From assembly GCF_014650815.1 (NCBI RefSeq), contig NZ_BMVR01000005.1, forward strand, positions 310,001 to 374,000: a stretch of DNA of 64,000 bases, given 5' to 3'. The notes beneath the pieces are model-generated. The model saw nothing but the letters and a program-made list of their open reading frames with translations. It did not search any database and was not told the origin of the DNA. The position numbers and the translations under genes were made by a program. Shown here piece by piece: positions 16,192 through 24,558 of this stretch (the first letter of the stretch is position 1; each line of letters starts with the position of its first letter). This DNA comes from Streptomyces flavofungini. GTDB lineage: Bacteria; Actinomycetota; Actinomycetes; Streptomycetales; Streptomycetaceae.

Positions 16192-16614
16192 GTGAGCGGC
16201 GTACGGTTCGACCTCCCCGACCCCGACCCCTTCACCCGCCCCTACTGGGACGCCGCCGCCGAGGGTCATCTCCTCGTCCGCCGCTGCCATGCCCCCGCGT
16301 GCGGCCGCGCCCACCACTACCCGCGCGAGTTCTGCCCGCACTGCTGGAGCGAGCACGTCACCTGGGAGCGCGCGAGCGGCCACGCCACGCTCTACACCTG
16401 GTCGGTGGTCCACCGGAACGACCTGCCGCCCTTCGGCACCCGCGTCCCGTACACCGCGGCCGTCGTCGACCTCGCCGAGGGCCCCCGGATGATGACGGAA
16501 CTCGTCGCCCCGGCCGCCGGCCCGAAGCCCGCGCCGCGCCCTGGCCTGCCCCTTGAGGTCACCTTCCGGGAGCAGGGCGAGGGCGTGCCGGTGCCGGTGT
16601 TCCGGCCGCGCTGA
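16192..16614 (+). CDS. Zn-ribbon/OB-fold (DUF35) protein
   Basis: 140 aa from a GTG at 16192. It has the DUF35 layout: an N-terminal helix (PFTRPYWDAAAEGHLLVRRC), a rubredoxin-like zinc ribbon (C-x4-CGR ... CPHC, about residues 28-50), then an OB-fold (GHATLYTWSVVHR, PYTAAVVDLAEG). The linker between the two ribbon Cys pairs contains RAHHYPREF. In steroid degraders DUF35 proteins pair with thiolase-fold lipid-transfer proteins (ChsH2-Ltp2 type aldolases) or hydratases. The nearest such partner is at 19081, although unrelated genes intervene. Likely controlled by operator site 3. Confidence 0.85.
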   Translation: MSGVRFDLPDPDPFTRPYWDAAAEGHLLVRRCHAPACGRAHHYPREFCPHCWSEHVTWERASGHATLYTWSVVHRNDLPPFGTRVPYTAAVVDLAEGPRMMTELVAPAAGPKPAPRPGLPLEVTFREQGEGVPVPVFRPR

Positions 16615-16646
16615 CCGTCGTCGTGCCCGTCCGCCCCGGCAGGCGG

Positions 16647-17156
16647 TCAGGAGGCGGCGACCCGCTTCGCGTACCGATGGCACGGCACCCGGATCGGGCC
16701 GCTGTCGCTCGCCGCCAGGTACTCGAAGAGGCCCTCGTCGGTCCAGCCGTTGCGTTCGTAGAACCTGCGGGCGCGGGCGTTGCCGTTGACCACGGCGAGC
16801 CAGGCGCGGGTGTGGCCCCTGGCGGCCACGCGGCGTTCCGCCTCGGCGAGGAGGGAGCGGGCCACGGTCGTGCCCCGGTGGTTCGCGTCGACGTACACCT
16901 GCTCCACCTCGTCGTCGACGACCATCACGAAACCGGCCACTTCGCCGCCGACCGTCGCCACCGCCGTGTCCGCGACCCGCTGCGGCGCCCGCAGGCCGAA
17001 CGAGTGTGCCGTGCGCACCGCCACCAGCGCCGCCGGTACGTTGCCCAGATGGCCGTCGCCCCAGCCCTCGTGCCAGATCCGGGCGATCGCCGCCACATCG
17101 GCCGGCGTCGCGGGGCGCAATTCCACCACAGGTTCCTCGTGGGTCGTCACGGCCAC
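16647..17156 (-). CDS. GNAT-family N-acetyltransferase
   Basis: 169 aa from a GTG at 17156 that overlaps the preceding gene by 10 bp. The GNAT fold is clear: ELRPATPADVAAIARIWHE, the beta-4 strand VEQVYVDANHRG with the acetyl-CoA loop HRGTTVARSLLAEAER, and NARARRFYERNGW near the end. It transfers an acetyl group from acetyl-CoA to an unidentified amine. It is co-transcribed with a flavin oxidase-like gene, a common pairing without an obvious functional link. Confidence 0.88.
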   Translation of the reverse strand: MAVTTHEEPVVELRPATPADVAAIARIWHEGWGDGHLGNVPAALVAVRTAHSFGLRAPQRVADTAVATVGGEVAGFVMVVDDEVEQVYVDANHRGTTVARSLLAEAERRVAARGHTRAWLAVVNGNARARRFYERNGWTDEGLFEYLAASDSGPIRVPCHRYAKRVAAS

Positions 17157-17851
17157 ATCAACTCCCTAGCCCAGCCCCCGTTTTCAGCCGCACGGTAGCG
17201 CAGCCGCACATGACGCCTCCGCGCGTCTCCCTGGAAGAATTCCACCTCGTGCGGCGCCAGCGCGTACAGCGTCCAGCTCGGCGCGTCGGCCGTCGGCTCC
17301 CGCGCGGCCCGCTCCCACGCCGCCGCCGAGGCCCGCGCCAACTCCTCCGGCGCCGTCAGGACTTCGCTCTGCCGCCCCACGAGCGCCGCCGCCAGCGCCC
17401 CCGCCGACCTCGCGTGCAGGTCCGCCAGGGCCTCGGCGTGCGACGCCGTCCGCACCGGGCCGCGCACCCTGACCTGGCGTCCTTGCGCCGGCCAGTAGAA
17501 GTGCAGAGCCCCGTACGGGTGCGCCGCGAGCTGCTGACCCTTGACGCTCGTCGCGTGCGACGCGAAGTGCCAGCCCGCTTCGTCCACGTCGTGCAGCATC
17601 ACCGTCCGTACGTCCGGGTCGCCCGCCTCGTCCACCGTCGCCAGGCCCATCGTGTGCGGCTCCGGCTGCCCCGCCGCCACGGCCTGCGCGAACCACCCGT
17701 GGAACAGGTCCACCGGGGCGGGCGGCGCCTCGGCCGGGTCGAACTCCGGCAGTTCGACGTCCCAGACCTTCTGGGCGCGCAGCAGTCGCCGGAACTCCGT
17801 CGCGGGCGTGGTGGGGGACGCGGGCTGCCGCTCGGGCGTGGGTGTCGTCAT
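17147..17851 (-). CDS. Pyridoxamine 5'-phosphate oxidase family protein (PdxH-like)
   Basis: 234 aa from the ATG at 17851. The split-barrel FMN-binding family is shown by PHTMGLATVDEAGDPDVRTVML, WHFASHATSVKGQQLAAHP (FMN-binding Ser/Thr-Lys block), ALHFYWPAQGRQVRVRGPV, and a PdxH-type C-terminus WTLYALAPHEVEFFQG ... HVRLRYR ... LMWP. True PdxH oxidises PNP/PMP to PLP; the end LMWP deviates from the usual R-L-x-P, so it may be a PdxH-like oxidase with a different substrate. Confidence 0.82.
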   Translation of the reverse strand: MTTPTPERQPASPTTPATEFRRLLRAQKVWDVELPEFDPAEAPPAPVDLFHGWFAQAVAAGQPEPHTMGLATVDEAGDPDVRTVMLHDVDEAGWHFASHATSVKGQQLAAHPYGALHFYWPAQGRQVRVRGPVRTASHAEALADLHARSAGALAAALVGRQSEVLTAPEELARASAAAWERAAREPTADAPSWTLYALAPHEVEFFQGDARRRHVRLRYRAAENGGWARELMWP

Positions 17852-18093
17852 GAGGGGATTGTCGTCCCGCGCGCCCCGTCCCGCGCGCCCCGTCCCCGCG
17901 GCAGGGCCCGAAGCAGGACCCGAAGCAGGGCCCGCGGCGGCGGTGGCCCTGCCCGTCGCCGCGTCCACGTTCCGGCAACGGCGCGGCCCTCCTATGTTCA
18001 TGATCAACTGCACAACTCCCTCCATATGCCCCTGGTCTAACGGGACGTACCGAAAGCACCACCGCACACCGACATCCCGAAGGGCACTTCCGC

Positions 18094-18948
18094 ATGCGCA
18101 CTCACCGGACCAGCACCGCCATCGCCTCCCTCGTCCTCGCCCTCGGCGGCGCCGCCTTAGCGGTCCCCACCGCCCAGGCGGCACCGGCGGCACCGGCGGC
18201 GACGGCCGCCCTCGTCCACGACGGCGACGAACTCTGGTACAAGGCCGCCCCCGGCCAGCAGAACAAGCTGACGGTCACCGACAAGATCGACCACGTCGGT
18301 GACAACGAGGCGTACTACGTCCTCACCTTCCGCGACCGGTTCGACATCTCCATCGACGCGAACGCGGCGGAGTGGGACGAGTGCGCGTACCCGTCGGCGT
18401 CCGACCACAAGACCGTCCGGTGCCGGATCGAGATCCCGCAGAACTCGGACGACTCCGACACCTACGACATCGACCTCGGCGACAAGAACGACACCCTCAC
18501 CCTGAAGCCCGAGAGCGAGGCCTGGGCCGGTGTCTACGGCGGCACGGGCAACGACGTGCTCAACGGCTCCACCGGGTCCATGCTGCACGGCCAGGGCGGC
18601 GACGACCGCCTCGTCGGGGGCGGCGGCCCCATGGGCTTCGGCTCGTACGGCGGCGCCGGTGACGACACCCTCGTCGACTGCGGCCAGGACTGCTTCGGCG
18701 GCACCGGCGACGACTCGCTCTCCGGCAACGGCGAGGAGAACACCCTGCACGGCGACGACGGCAACGACGTCCTGCACGGCAAGGCGGGCGCCGACGTCCT
18801 CCACGGCGGCAAGGGCAACGACAAGCTGTACGGCGAGGCGGGCAACGACACGCTGTGGGGCAACAGCGGCGACGACGTCCTGTGGGGCGGCACCGGCACC
18901 GACAAGCTCTCCGGCGGCGCCGGGCGCAACGAGCTGCACCAGGACTGA
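18094..18948 (+). CDS. Secreted calcium-binding protein with RTX-like repeats
   Basis: 284 aa. A Sec signal peptide (MRTHRTSTAIASLVLALGGA, cleavage near AQA-AP) is followed by a ~130-residue beta-rich region with one Cys pair. Then come about 14 glycine-rich nonapeptides (GGTGNDVLNG, GDDGNDVLHG, GKGNDKLYG, GNSGDDVLWG) of the hemolysin-type GGxGxDxLx form, which fold as a calcium-bound beta-roll. No enzyme domain is visible. It probably acts outside the cell, binding Ca2+ as a structural or adhesion protein. Confidence 0.88.
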   Translation: MRTHRTSTAIASLVLALGGAALAVPTAQAAPAAPAATAALVHDGDELWYKAAPGQQNKLTVTDKIDHVGDNEAYYVLTFRDRFDISIDANAAEWDECAYPSASDHKTVRCRIEIPQNSDDSDTYDIDLGDKNDTLTLKPESEAWAGVYGGTGNDVLNGSTGSMLHGQGGDDRLVGGGGPMGFGSYGGAGDDTLVDCGQDCFGGTGDDSLSGNGEENTLHGDDGNDVLHGKAGADVLHGGKGNDKLYGEAGNDTLWGNSGDDVLWGGTGTDKLSGGAGRNELHQD

Positions 18949-19080
18949 TCCGTCCGGGGCGGGCGCGGGGAGGGGGGATCCCCCGCGCACGGCCCGTGCC
19001 TCCGGGGGTTCGGGGCCCGGGAACGGCGCCCCCGCCCCCGTCGACCCCACCGGGGCCGCCCCCCGGCCCGGCAGCCCCGC

Positions 19081-20289
19081 CTACCTCCCCAGCACCACCG
19101 TCCCCGAAGAGCAGAACCACCCACCCGTCCCCGACACCACCGCCACCTCCGGCAGCCGCCCCCCGGCCCGCCGCACCTGCCGCCCCTGCCCGGCCGTCCC
19201 GCGCAGCTGCCGTACCGCCTCCACCAGCAGGAACAGGCCCCGCATTCCCGGGTGCTGGGCGGACAGGCCGCCGCCGTCGGTGTTGGTCGGGAGCTCGCCG
19301 TCGCGCAGCAGGCGGCCCTTCTCCACGAACGCGCCGCCCTCGCCCTTGGCGCAGAAGCCCAGGTCCTCCAGGGTCACCAGCGTCATGTAGGTGAAGGCGT
19401 CGTAGATCTCGGCGATGTCCACGTCCGCCGGGCCCACCCCGGCCCGCTCGAACGCGAGCCGTCCGCTGACCGCCGCCGGGGACACCGTGAAGTCCTCCCA
19501 CTCGGACATGGCCGTGTGCGACACGTGCTCCCCGGACCCGAGCACCCACACCGGCACGGACGCGCAGTCCGGTACGTAATCCTCGGCGGCCAGCAGCACC
19601 GCGCAGCCGCCGTCGGACCGGATGCAGCAGTGCAGCTTCGTGAACGGGTCCGCGATCATCGGGCCGGTCAGCACGTCGTCCACGGTGATCGGGTCGCGGT
19701 ACATCGCCTCCGGGTTCGCCGCCGCGTTGGCCCGTGCCTGCACGGCGACCTGCGCCAACTGCTCCAGCGTCGTCCCGTACTCGTGCATGTGGCGGCGCGC
19801 CGCCATCGCGTACTTGGCGACCAGGGTGTGCCCGTAGGGGACCTCGAACTGGAGCGGGCCGCGCGCCCCGAACGACAGGTTCGCCGTGCGCCGCCGCGCC
19901 TTGAGGTCGGCGCGGGCCGTGGAGCCGTACACGAGCAGGACGGCGTTGGCGTGCCCCGCCGCGATCGCGTCGGCCGCGTGCGCCGCCATCACCTCCCAGG
20001 TCGCGCCGCCCACGGACGTCGAGTCCACCCAGCGCGGCCGCAGGCCCAGATACTCGGCGACCTCGACCGGCGCCAGCGTCCCGAGCCCCGCCGAGGCGAT
20101 CCCGTCGATCACCGCACGGTCGAGCCCGGAGTCCGCAAGGGCGCGCCGGGCCGCCTGCGCGTGCAGCGCGTACGCCGTCGCGTCGTCGACCCGCCCGCAG
20201 TCCGAGAGAGCCACTCCTACGACGGCGACCTTTCGGCGACCAGAGCTGCGGGCACCTCCGGGGCGGCGTGAACCAGTGTCAACGGCCAT
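19081..20289 (-). CDS. Thiolase-fold lipid-transfer protein / acyl-CoA thiolase-like
   Basis: 402 aa. It has the SCP2-thiolase/lipid-transfer layout: KVAVVGVALSDCGR, DGIASAGLGTLAPVEVAEYLG, SVGGATWEVMAAHAADAIAAG, IAEIYDAFTYMTLVTLEDLGFC, and GGGLSAQHPG near the end. In this subgroup the usual nucleophile Cys near residue 90 is replaced (here SVGGATWE), as in Ltp-type retro-aldolases. These proteins cleave C-C bonds of steroid side-chain thioesters together with a DUF35 partner. The start lies 5 bp from operator site 4, so regulation is probably by direct occlusion. Confidence 0.85.
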   Translation of the reverse strand: MAVDTGSRRPGGARSSGRRKVAVVGVALSDCGRVDDATAYALHAQAARRALADSGLDRAVIDGIASAGLGTLAPVEVAEYLGLRPRWVDSTSVGGATWEVMAAHAADAIAAGHANAVLLVYGSTARADLKARRRTANLSFGARGPLQFEVPYGHTLVAKYAMAARRHMHEYGTTLEQLAQVAVQARANAAANPEAMYRDPITVDDVLTGPMIADPFTKLHCCIRSDGGCAVLLAAEDYVPDCASVPVWVLGSGEHVSHTAMSEWEDFTVSPAAVSGRLAFERAGVGPADVDIAEIYDAFTYMTLVTLEDLGFCAKGEGGAFVEKGRLLRDGELPTNTDGGGLSAQHPGMRGLFLLVEAVRQLRGTAGQGRQVRRAGGRLPEVAVVSGTGGWFCSSGTVVLGR

Positions 20290-20293
20290 GAAT

Positions 20294-20308
20294 CTGACGG
20301 TACATCAG
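20294..20308. promoter_or_regulatory. Operator palindrome (site 4)
   Basis: CTGACGGTACATCAG, one change from a perfect palindrome, lies immediately before the start codon of the thiolase-fold gene on the minus strand. Confidence 0.75.
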
Positions 20309-20442
20309 ATCTGGGGGTGGGTGGGAGGTCGCCTGCGGAGGCCGGGGGGGGGTCGGGGGAAGGGGGCCGTCGCCGGGGCGGGCGCGTCACGGCCCTGGGC
20401 AACCACGCCCCCGCGTCCTAGCATGTCGGCCCGTCAGCTCAT

Positions 20443-20457
20443 GTGACGGTTCGTCAG
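20443..20457. promoter_or_regulatory. Operator palindrome (site 5)
   Basis: GTGACGGTTCGTCAG lies 36 bp upstream of the acyl-CoA dehydrogenase start, and a GGAGAGGAGCC ribosome-binding stretch lies between. Together with site 4 it brackets the divergent promoter region 20290-20492. Confidence 0.75.
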
Positions 20458-20492
20458 ATCCGGGGCCCCGGGCCCGGGAGAGGAGCCCGCCG

Positions 20493-21884
20493 ATGGACGC
20501 CGCCCTCACCGCGGAACAGGACGAGATCCGCCGCACCCTGCGGGAGATCGTCACCAAACGCAGCGGCCCCGACGACGTCAAAGCCGCCGTCCGCACCGCC
20601 GCCGGGTACGACGCCGGGCTGTGGGCCGCCCTCGCCGGACAGCTCGGCCTGCCCGGCCTGGCCCTGCCCGAGCGGCACGGCGGCACCGGCTGCGGCACCC
20701 TCGAACTCGCCCTGGCCTACGAGGAACTGGGCCAGGGCCTCGCCCCCTCGCCCCTCGTCGCCACCGCCGGGCTCGCCGCACCGCTCCTGCTCGCCCTCGG
20801 CACCCCGCGCCGGTGCGCCGAGCTGCTGCCCCGCGTCGCCACCGGCGAGCTGACCGCCGCCCTCGCCGTCCCGGGCGCCGCCCTCGCCACCGCCCTCGGC
20901 CTGGTCGACGCTCGCGAAGACGACCGCGACGGCCGCGACGACCGCGCCCACCGTGCCGACTGGGCGGGTGGCGGCCGCGCGGGCGGCGTGCAGGCGCGGG
21001 CGGTCGACGGTGTCTGGCGGCTGTACGGGCAGGTCGACCAGGTCCTCGACGGGCACAGCGCCGGGCTGCTCCTCGTCGCCGCGCACACCGGCGGCTTCGC
21101 CCGGTCGCGGGCGCTGCTGTTCCTCGTACGCGGTGACGCCCCCGGTCTCGTCCGCGTACGGCAGACCGCGCTCGACGAGACGCGGCCGCGCGCCCGGCTC
21201 GAACTCCGGGAGGTGGCGGGCGAGTTGCTGGGCGACGGCGGTGACGTGGGCGCCGCACTCGGCGGAGTCGGGGAGCGCGTCGCCGTCCTGCTCGCCGCCG
21301 AGGCCGTCGGCGCCGCCGACCGCGCGCTCGCCCGCACCGTCTCCTACGTCAAGGAGCGCGAGCAGTTCGGGCGGGCGATCGGGTCCTTCCAGGCCGTGAA
21401 GCACCGGCTCGCGGATGTGTACGTGCGGGTGCAGGCGGCCAGGTCGGCGGCGTACTACGCGGCGTGGGCGGCGGACGCACGCGAGGGTGACGGTGACGGT
21501 GACGGCGGCCGGGGCGAGCTGGTCGGGGGGATCGCCCTCGCGCAGGGTCTCGAAGCCCTGCGCGCCGCCGCCGCCGAGGCCGTCCAGCTGCACGGCGGCA
21601 TCGGCTTCACCTGGGAGCACGACGCCCACCTGTACCTCAAGCGGGCCTCCGGCGATGAACTGCTCTTCGGGCCGGTGCACCGGCTGCGGGCGCACGCGGC
21701 CGACCGCGCCGGGCTGTTCGCGGCGGGGGCGGAGCGGTCAGAGCGGGAAGAGGGGGCGCGGGGAGCCGCGGGGGCGCGCGGCGCGGACGGGGCGGTGGCC
21801 GCCGGGGCGCCGGATCGGGACGCGCCCGCCGTTCGGGTGGTCGGGGCGGGCCGGGGGCGGCGGGCCGACGGGACGGGGCGCTGA
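20493..21884 (+). CDS. Acyl-CoA dehydrogenase
   Basis: 463 aa. The ACAD fold is present: an N-terminal helical domain (LTAEQDEIRRTLREIV, LGLPGLALPERHGGTG, ALAYEELGQGLAPSPLV), a beta domain, and a C-terminal helical domain with RTVSYVKEREQFGRAIGSFQAVKHRLADVYV and AVQLHGGIGFTWEHDAHLYLKRA. In the segment before LHGGIGFTWEHD the catalytic Glu position is not the standard one, as in heteromeric FadE-type steroid ACADs. The last ~50 residues are a low-complexity Gly/Ala/Arg tail. It forms alpha,beta-unsaturated acyl-CoA using FAD, and overlaps the F420-reductase gene (TGATG). Confidence 0.9.
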   Translation: MDAALTAEQDEIRRTLREIVTKRSGPDDVKAAVRTAAGYDAGLWAALAGQLGLPGLALPERHGGTGCGTLELALAYEELGQGLAPSPLVATAGLAAPLLLALGTPRRCAELLPRVATGELTAALAVPGAALATALGLVDAREDDRDGRDDRAHRADWAGGGRAGGVQARAVDGVWRLYGQVDQVLDGHSAGLLLVAAHTGGFARSRALLFLVRGDAPGLVRVRQTALDETRPRARLELREVAGELLGDGGDVGAALGGVGERVAVLLAAEAVGAADRALARTVSYVKEREQFGRAIGSFQAVKHRLADVYVRVQAARSAAYYAAWAADAREGDGDGDGGRGELVGGIALAQGLEALRAAAAEAVQLHGGIGFTWEHDAHLYLKRASGDELLFGPVHRLRAHAADRAGLFAAGAERSEREEGARGAAGARGADGAVAAGAPDRDAPAVRVVGAGRGRRADGTGR

Positions 21885-22360
21885 TGGCCGCCGGGGTCGG
21901 GCTCCGCCTGGTGCGGAAGGTGTCCGCGACCCGTGCCTTCGCCCGCGTGGCCCCCCGCCTCGTACCCGCCATGGACCGGGGCGTGCACCGGCTCACGCGC
22001 GGAAAGGTGCTGCTCAGCGCCCGGATGCTGCCCGGCGTGATCTTGACTGTGCGGGGTGCGCGGAGCGGGCTCGACCGGCGTACTCCGTTGGCGTGCGTGC
22101 CGGAGGACGGCGGGAGCTGGCTGCTCGTCGGGTCGAACTTCGGACGGCCCGCGCATCCGGCGTGGACCGCGAACCTGCTGGCGGGTCCGGACGCCTCGAT
22201 CAACTGGCGCGGGGTCGACATCCCGGTGCGGGCACGGCTGTTGGCGGGGGCGGAGCGGGCTGCGGCCTGGGAGGCGGCGGTGGCGTTCTGGCCGCCGTAC
22301 GCGACGTACCAGGCACGGGTGGAGCGCGAGATACGGCTGTTCCGGCTGGAACGGAGGTAG
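21884..22360 (+). CDS. Deazaflavin (F420)-dependent nitroreductase-family protein, Ddn-like
   Basis: 158 aa, overlapping the previous stop by 1 bp (TGATG), so it is translationally coupled to the dehydrogenase. The Ddn/FDOR-A fold is shown by VILTVRGARSGLDRRTPLAC, SWLLVGSNFGRPAHPAWTANL and the terminal VAFWPPYATYQARVER-IRLFRLE. These enzymes use reduced F420 to reduce enones, quinones or nitro compounds. Coupling to an acyl-CoA dehydrogenase suggests it reduces a double bond in the same substrate. FbiC at 49 kb supplies F420. Confidence 0.88.
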   Translation: MAAGVGLRLVRKVSATRAFARVAPRLVPAMDRGVHRLTRGKVLLSARMLPGVILTVRGARSGLDRRTPLACVPEDGGSWLLVGSNFGRPAHPAWTANLLAGPDASINWRGVDIPVRARLLAGAERAAAWEAAVAFWPPYATYQARVEREIRLFRLERR

Positions 22361-22472
22361 CGCACCCGAACGGGGGGCAGGCGCCACGGGGGAGGATGCC
22401 ACGGGGGCGGGCGCCACGGGGGGCAGGCGTCAACGATCGAGCCGCGGCACACCGGATCATGCGGAGAGCACA

Positions 22473-22501
22473 GCGGCGGATCACAGACAGTGATCCGCCG
22501 C
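22473..22501. terminator. Bidirectional terminator
   Basis: A perfect 12-bp stem (GCGGCGGATCAC/GTGATCCGCCGC) with a 5-nt loop lies between the convergent F420-reductase and TetR genes. There is no T-run, which is usual in this GC background. Confidence 0.75.
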
Positions 22502-22530
22502 CGTGGTGACAGGACTCCGGTGCCGGGCGC

Positions 22531-23178
22531 CTACTTCGTCGGCTTCTTGCCCGTCACGCCCAGGTGCACCAACAGCGCCAGATTGGGCTTCAGTTCCGCC
22601 TGCTTGACGCCCCAGGTCTGGAAGCCGCGCTGGTGCGAGGCGACCGCGGCGAGCATCGCGACCAGCGAACCGGCCATCGCCGCGGGGCTCACGTCCTTGT
22701 CGACCTTGCCCTTGGACTGGAGCTCCTTGACGGTGTCCGTAAGGGAGTTGTTCACCGAATTGAGGATCTTCATCCGGATTTTGTAGAACCGCTTGTCGCC
22801 CTCGGCGGCACCGAGGTCGACCACCCGGAGGATCGCGTCGTTCTTCCGCCAGAAGTCGAGGAACCCGTCGACCAGCTCCTGCGAGGTCTGCCAGCCGGCC
22901 TTGCCGACCCAGGAGCGGCCTTCGAGGAGCTGCGTCAACTGCGCGCCCTCGGCGGCCATTTGCTCGGCGATCTCCAGGACGGCGCCCTCGACGTCCGGGA
23001 AGTACTGGTAGAACGTCGCCGGCGAAGTGCCCGCCTTCCGGGCGACGTCGATGACTTTGACGTCCCGGTAGGGCGAGGAGCTGAGCATCTCGCTCAGGCA
23101 GTCCAGCAGTTTCTGACGTGTCGCCTGACCACGCCGACCGGCCACACGGCCGTCGACGGTACGTACCTGTCCTGTCAT
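22531..23178 (-). CDS. TetR-family transcriptional regulator
   Basis: 215 aa. The N-terminal DNA-binding domain spans residues ~17-62 (QATRQKLLDCLSEMLSSSPY, DVARKAGTSPATFYQYFPDV). The C-terminal half is a helical ligand domain (ELVDGFLDFWRKNDAILRVV, AMAGSLVAMLAAVASHQRGF) of the type that binds acyl-CoA or lipid ligands. It sits in the middle of the catabolic region and is the only TetR gene in the window, so it is the prime candidate for the nine CTGACG...CGTCAG sites. Its own 5' coding end has a related half-site (GACGGTACGT, 23156-23165). The link is inference. Confidence 0.9.
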   Translation of the reverse strand: MTGQVRTVDGRVAGRRGQATRQKLLDCLSEMLSSSPYRDVKVIDVARKAGTSPATFYQYFPDVEGAVLEIAEQMAAEGAQLTQLLEGRSWVGKAGWQTSQELVDGFLDFWRKNDAILRVVDLGAAEGDKRFYKIRMKILNSVNNSLTDTVKELQSKGKVDKDVSPAAMAGSLVAMLAAVASHQRGFQTWGVKQAELKPNLALLVHLGVTGKKPTK

Positions 23179-23514
23179 GCCGTCAGCTTACCGAGGGGTG
23201 ATCGGAGCGCGATTCGGCCGAGTGCAAATGGGGTTGAAGGGGTGCCAGAGGGGTGGCGGAGGGGCGCCGGAGGGGTGCACCGGGGTGACGGGAGGGGGGG
23301 AAGCGGGGCGGGGGCGCCCGTGACGGGGGCCGCGCTCCGGCCGGAAATGATCGTTCAGGAGTACGCCGCCGCTCGGCCGTGATCGCTCGGCCGCCCCGGC
23401 AGAATTGGCCACGTGTTCGAATCGATGTGCTGCGGGCCTGTCGGGGTGCGGCTAGCTTGACTGTGACGGAGGCCACAGGACGGCCCTCCGCGGGCGAACC
23501 AAGGGATCGGTCTC
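23179..23514. other. Gap between TetR and VOC genes
   Basis: No gene is supported. It is GC-rich and G-run-rich (23225-23345), with a more AT-balanced stretch at 23400-23465 that probably holds the VOC promoter. No copy of the 15-bp operator is present. Confidence 0.5.
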
Positions 23515-24297
23515 ATGGAATTCGCGGAAGGCGTCCCCTGCTGGGTGGACGCGATGCTCCCGGACGTCGAGGGTGGCAAGCGCTTCTACGGCGAGCTCTT
23601 CGGCTGGACCTTCGACGACGGTGCCGGGGCGGAGTACGGGAACTACACCCAGGCGTTCCTCGCCGGTGCGCCCGTCGCCGCGCTCGCCCCCAAGCCGGAC
23701 GGCCGCATGCCCACGTCCTGGACGGTCTACCTCGCGACCCCGGACGCGGTCGCGCTCGCCGGGCGCATCAAGGGTGCGGGCGGGCAGATGATCATGGACC
23801 CGATGCCGGTCGGCCCGTTCGGCACGATGGGGCTCGCGGCCGACCCCGAGGGCGCCGTCTTCGGCCTCTGGCAGGCGGGCGCGCACCTGGGCTTCGGCAG
23901 GCAGCGGGAGCCCGGCGCCTTCTGCTGGACCGAGGTGTACGCCCGCACCAAGGAGACGGTCGACCCCTTCTACGAGGGCGTCTTCGGCTACGGGGGCCAG
24001 GACCTGGACGACGCGGGCGAGGACTTCCGGGTCTGGTCGCCCGCCGGGGCGCGGCCGGGGCCCGACACCGCGATCGGCGGCCGGGCGCTGATGGGCGGGG
24101 CCTTCCCGGCCGAGATGCCCCCGCACTTCCTCAACTACTTCGTCGTCGCCGACTGCGACGCCGCCGCGGCCACCGCCCGCCGGCTCGGCGGGCGCGTGCG
24201 CGACGAGCCGCAGGACACGCCGTACGGACGCATCTGCACCCTGGTGGACAACCAAGGAGCGGCTTTCGCCGTCCTCCAGGAGCCGGACCAGGCGTGA
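23515..24297 (+). CDS. VOC-family protein with two glyoxalase domains
   Basis: 260 aa. Two tandem VOC modules are visible: residues 1-~125 (GVPCWVDAMLPDVEGGKRFY, FGLWQAG) and ~130-255 (GAFCWTEVYARTKETVDPFY, GRICTLVDNQGAAFAVLQ). Both have the FY-x-ELFGW / FY-x-GVFGY signature seen in the Cfp30B-like group of actinobacteria. VOC proteins bind metals and act as glyoxalases, dioxygenases or resistance proteins; the reaction here cannot be told. Confidence 0.88.
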   Translation: MEFAEGVPCWVDAMLPDVEGGKRFYGELFGWTFDDGAGAEYGNYTQAFLAGAPVAALAPKPDGRMPTSWTVYLATPDAVALAGRIKGAGGQMIMDPMPVGPFGTMGLAADPEGAVFGLWQAGAHLGFGRQREPGAFCWTEVYARTKETVDPFYEGVFGYGGQDLDDAGEDFRVWSPAGARPGPDTAIGGRALMGGAFPAEMPPHFLNYFVVADCDAAAATARRLGGRVRDEPQDTPYGRICTLVDNQGAAFAVLQEPDQA

Positions 24298-24558
24298 TCC
24301 GGGCTTGATCCGGGTGCGATCCGGGCGAGGAGCGGAAGAGGTACGGGAGAGGTGTGTGAGGGGTATCGGAGGGCATCGCCCCTTTTGATGTACCCATACT
24401 TCGCTTTTGTCCCGAAACAGCCCGATCTTGCCCCGGGTTCGCAACCGTGGCCCGAGCCAGGAAGAATCAGGGTGCGTGCCGCCGTAGCGGCTCGGTGGTG
24501 AGACGCTGCACGGGGCCGCTCGGAACGGCGGCCGCGCGTACGGGGAGGTGGCAGGCAA

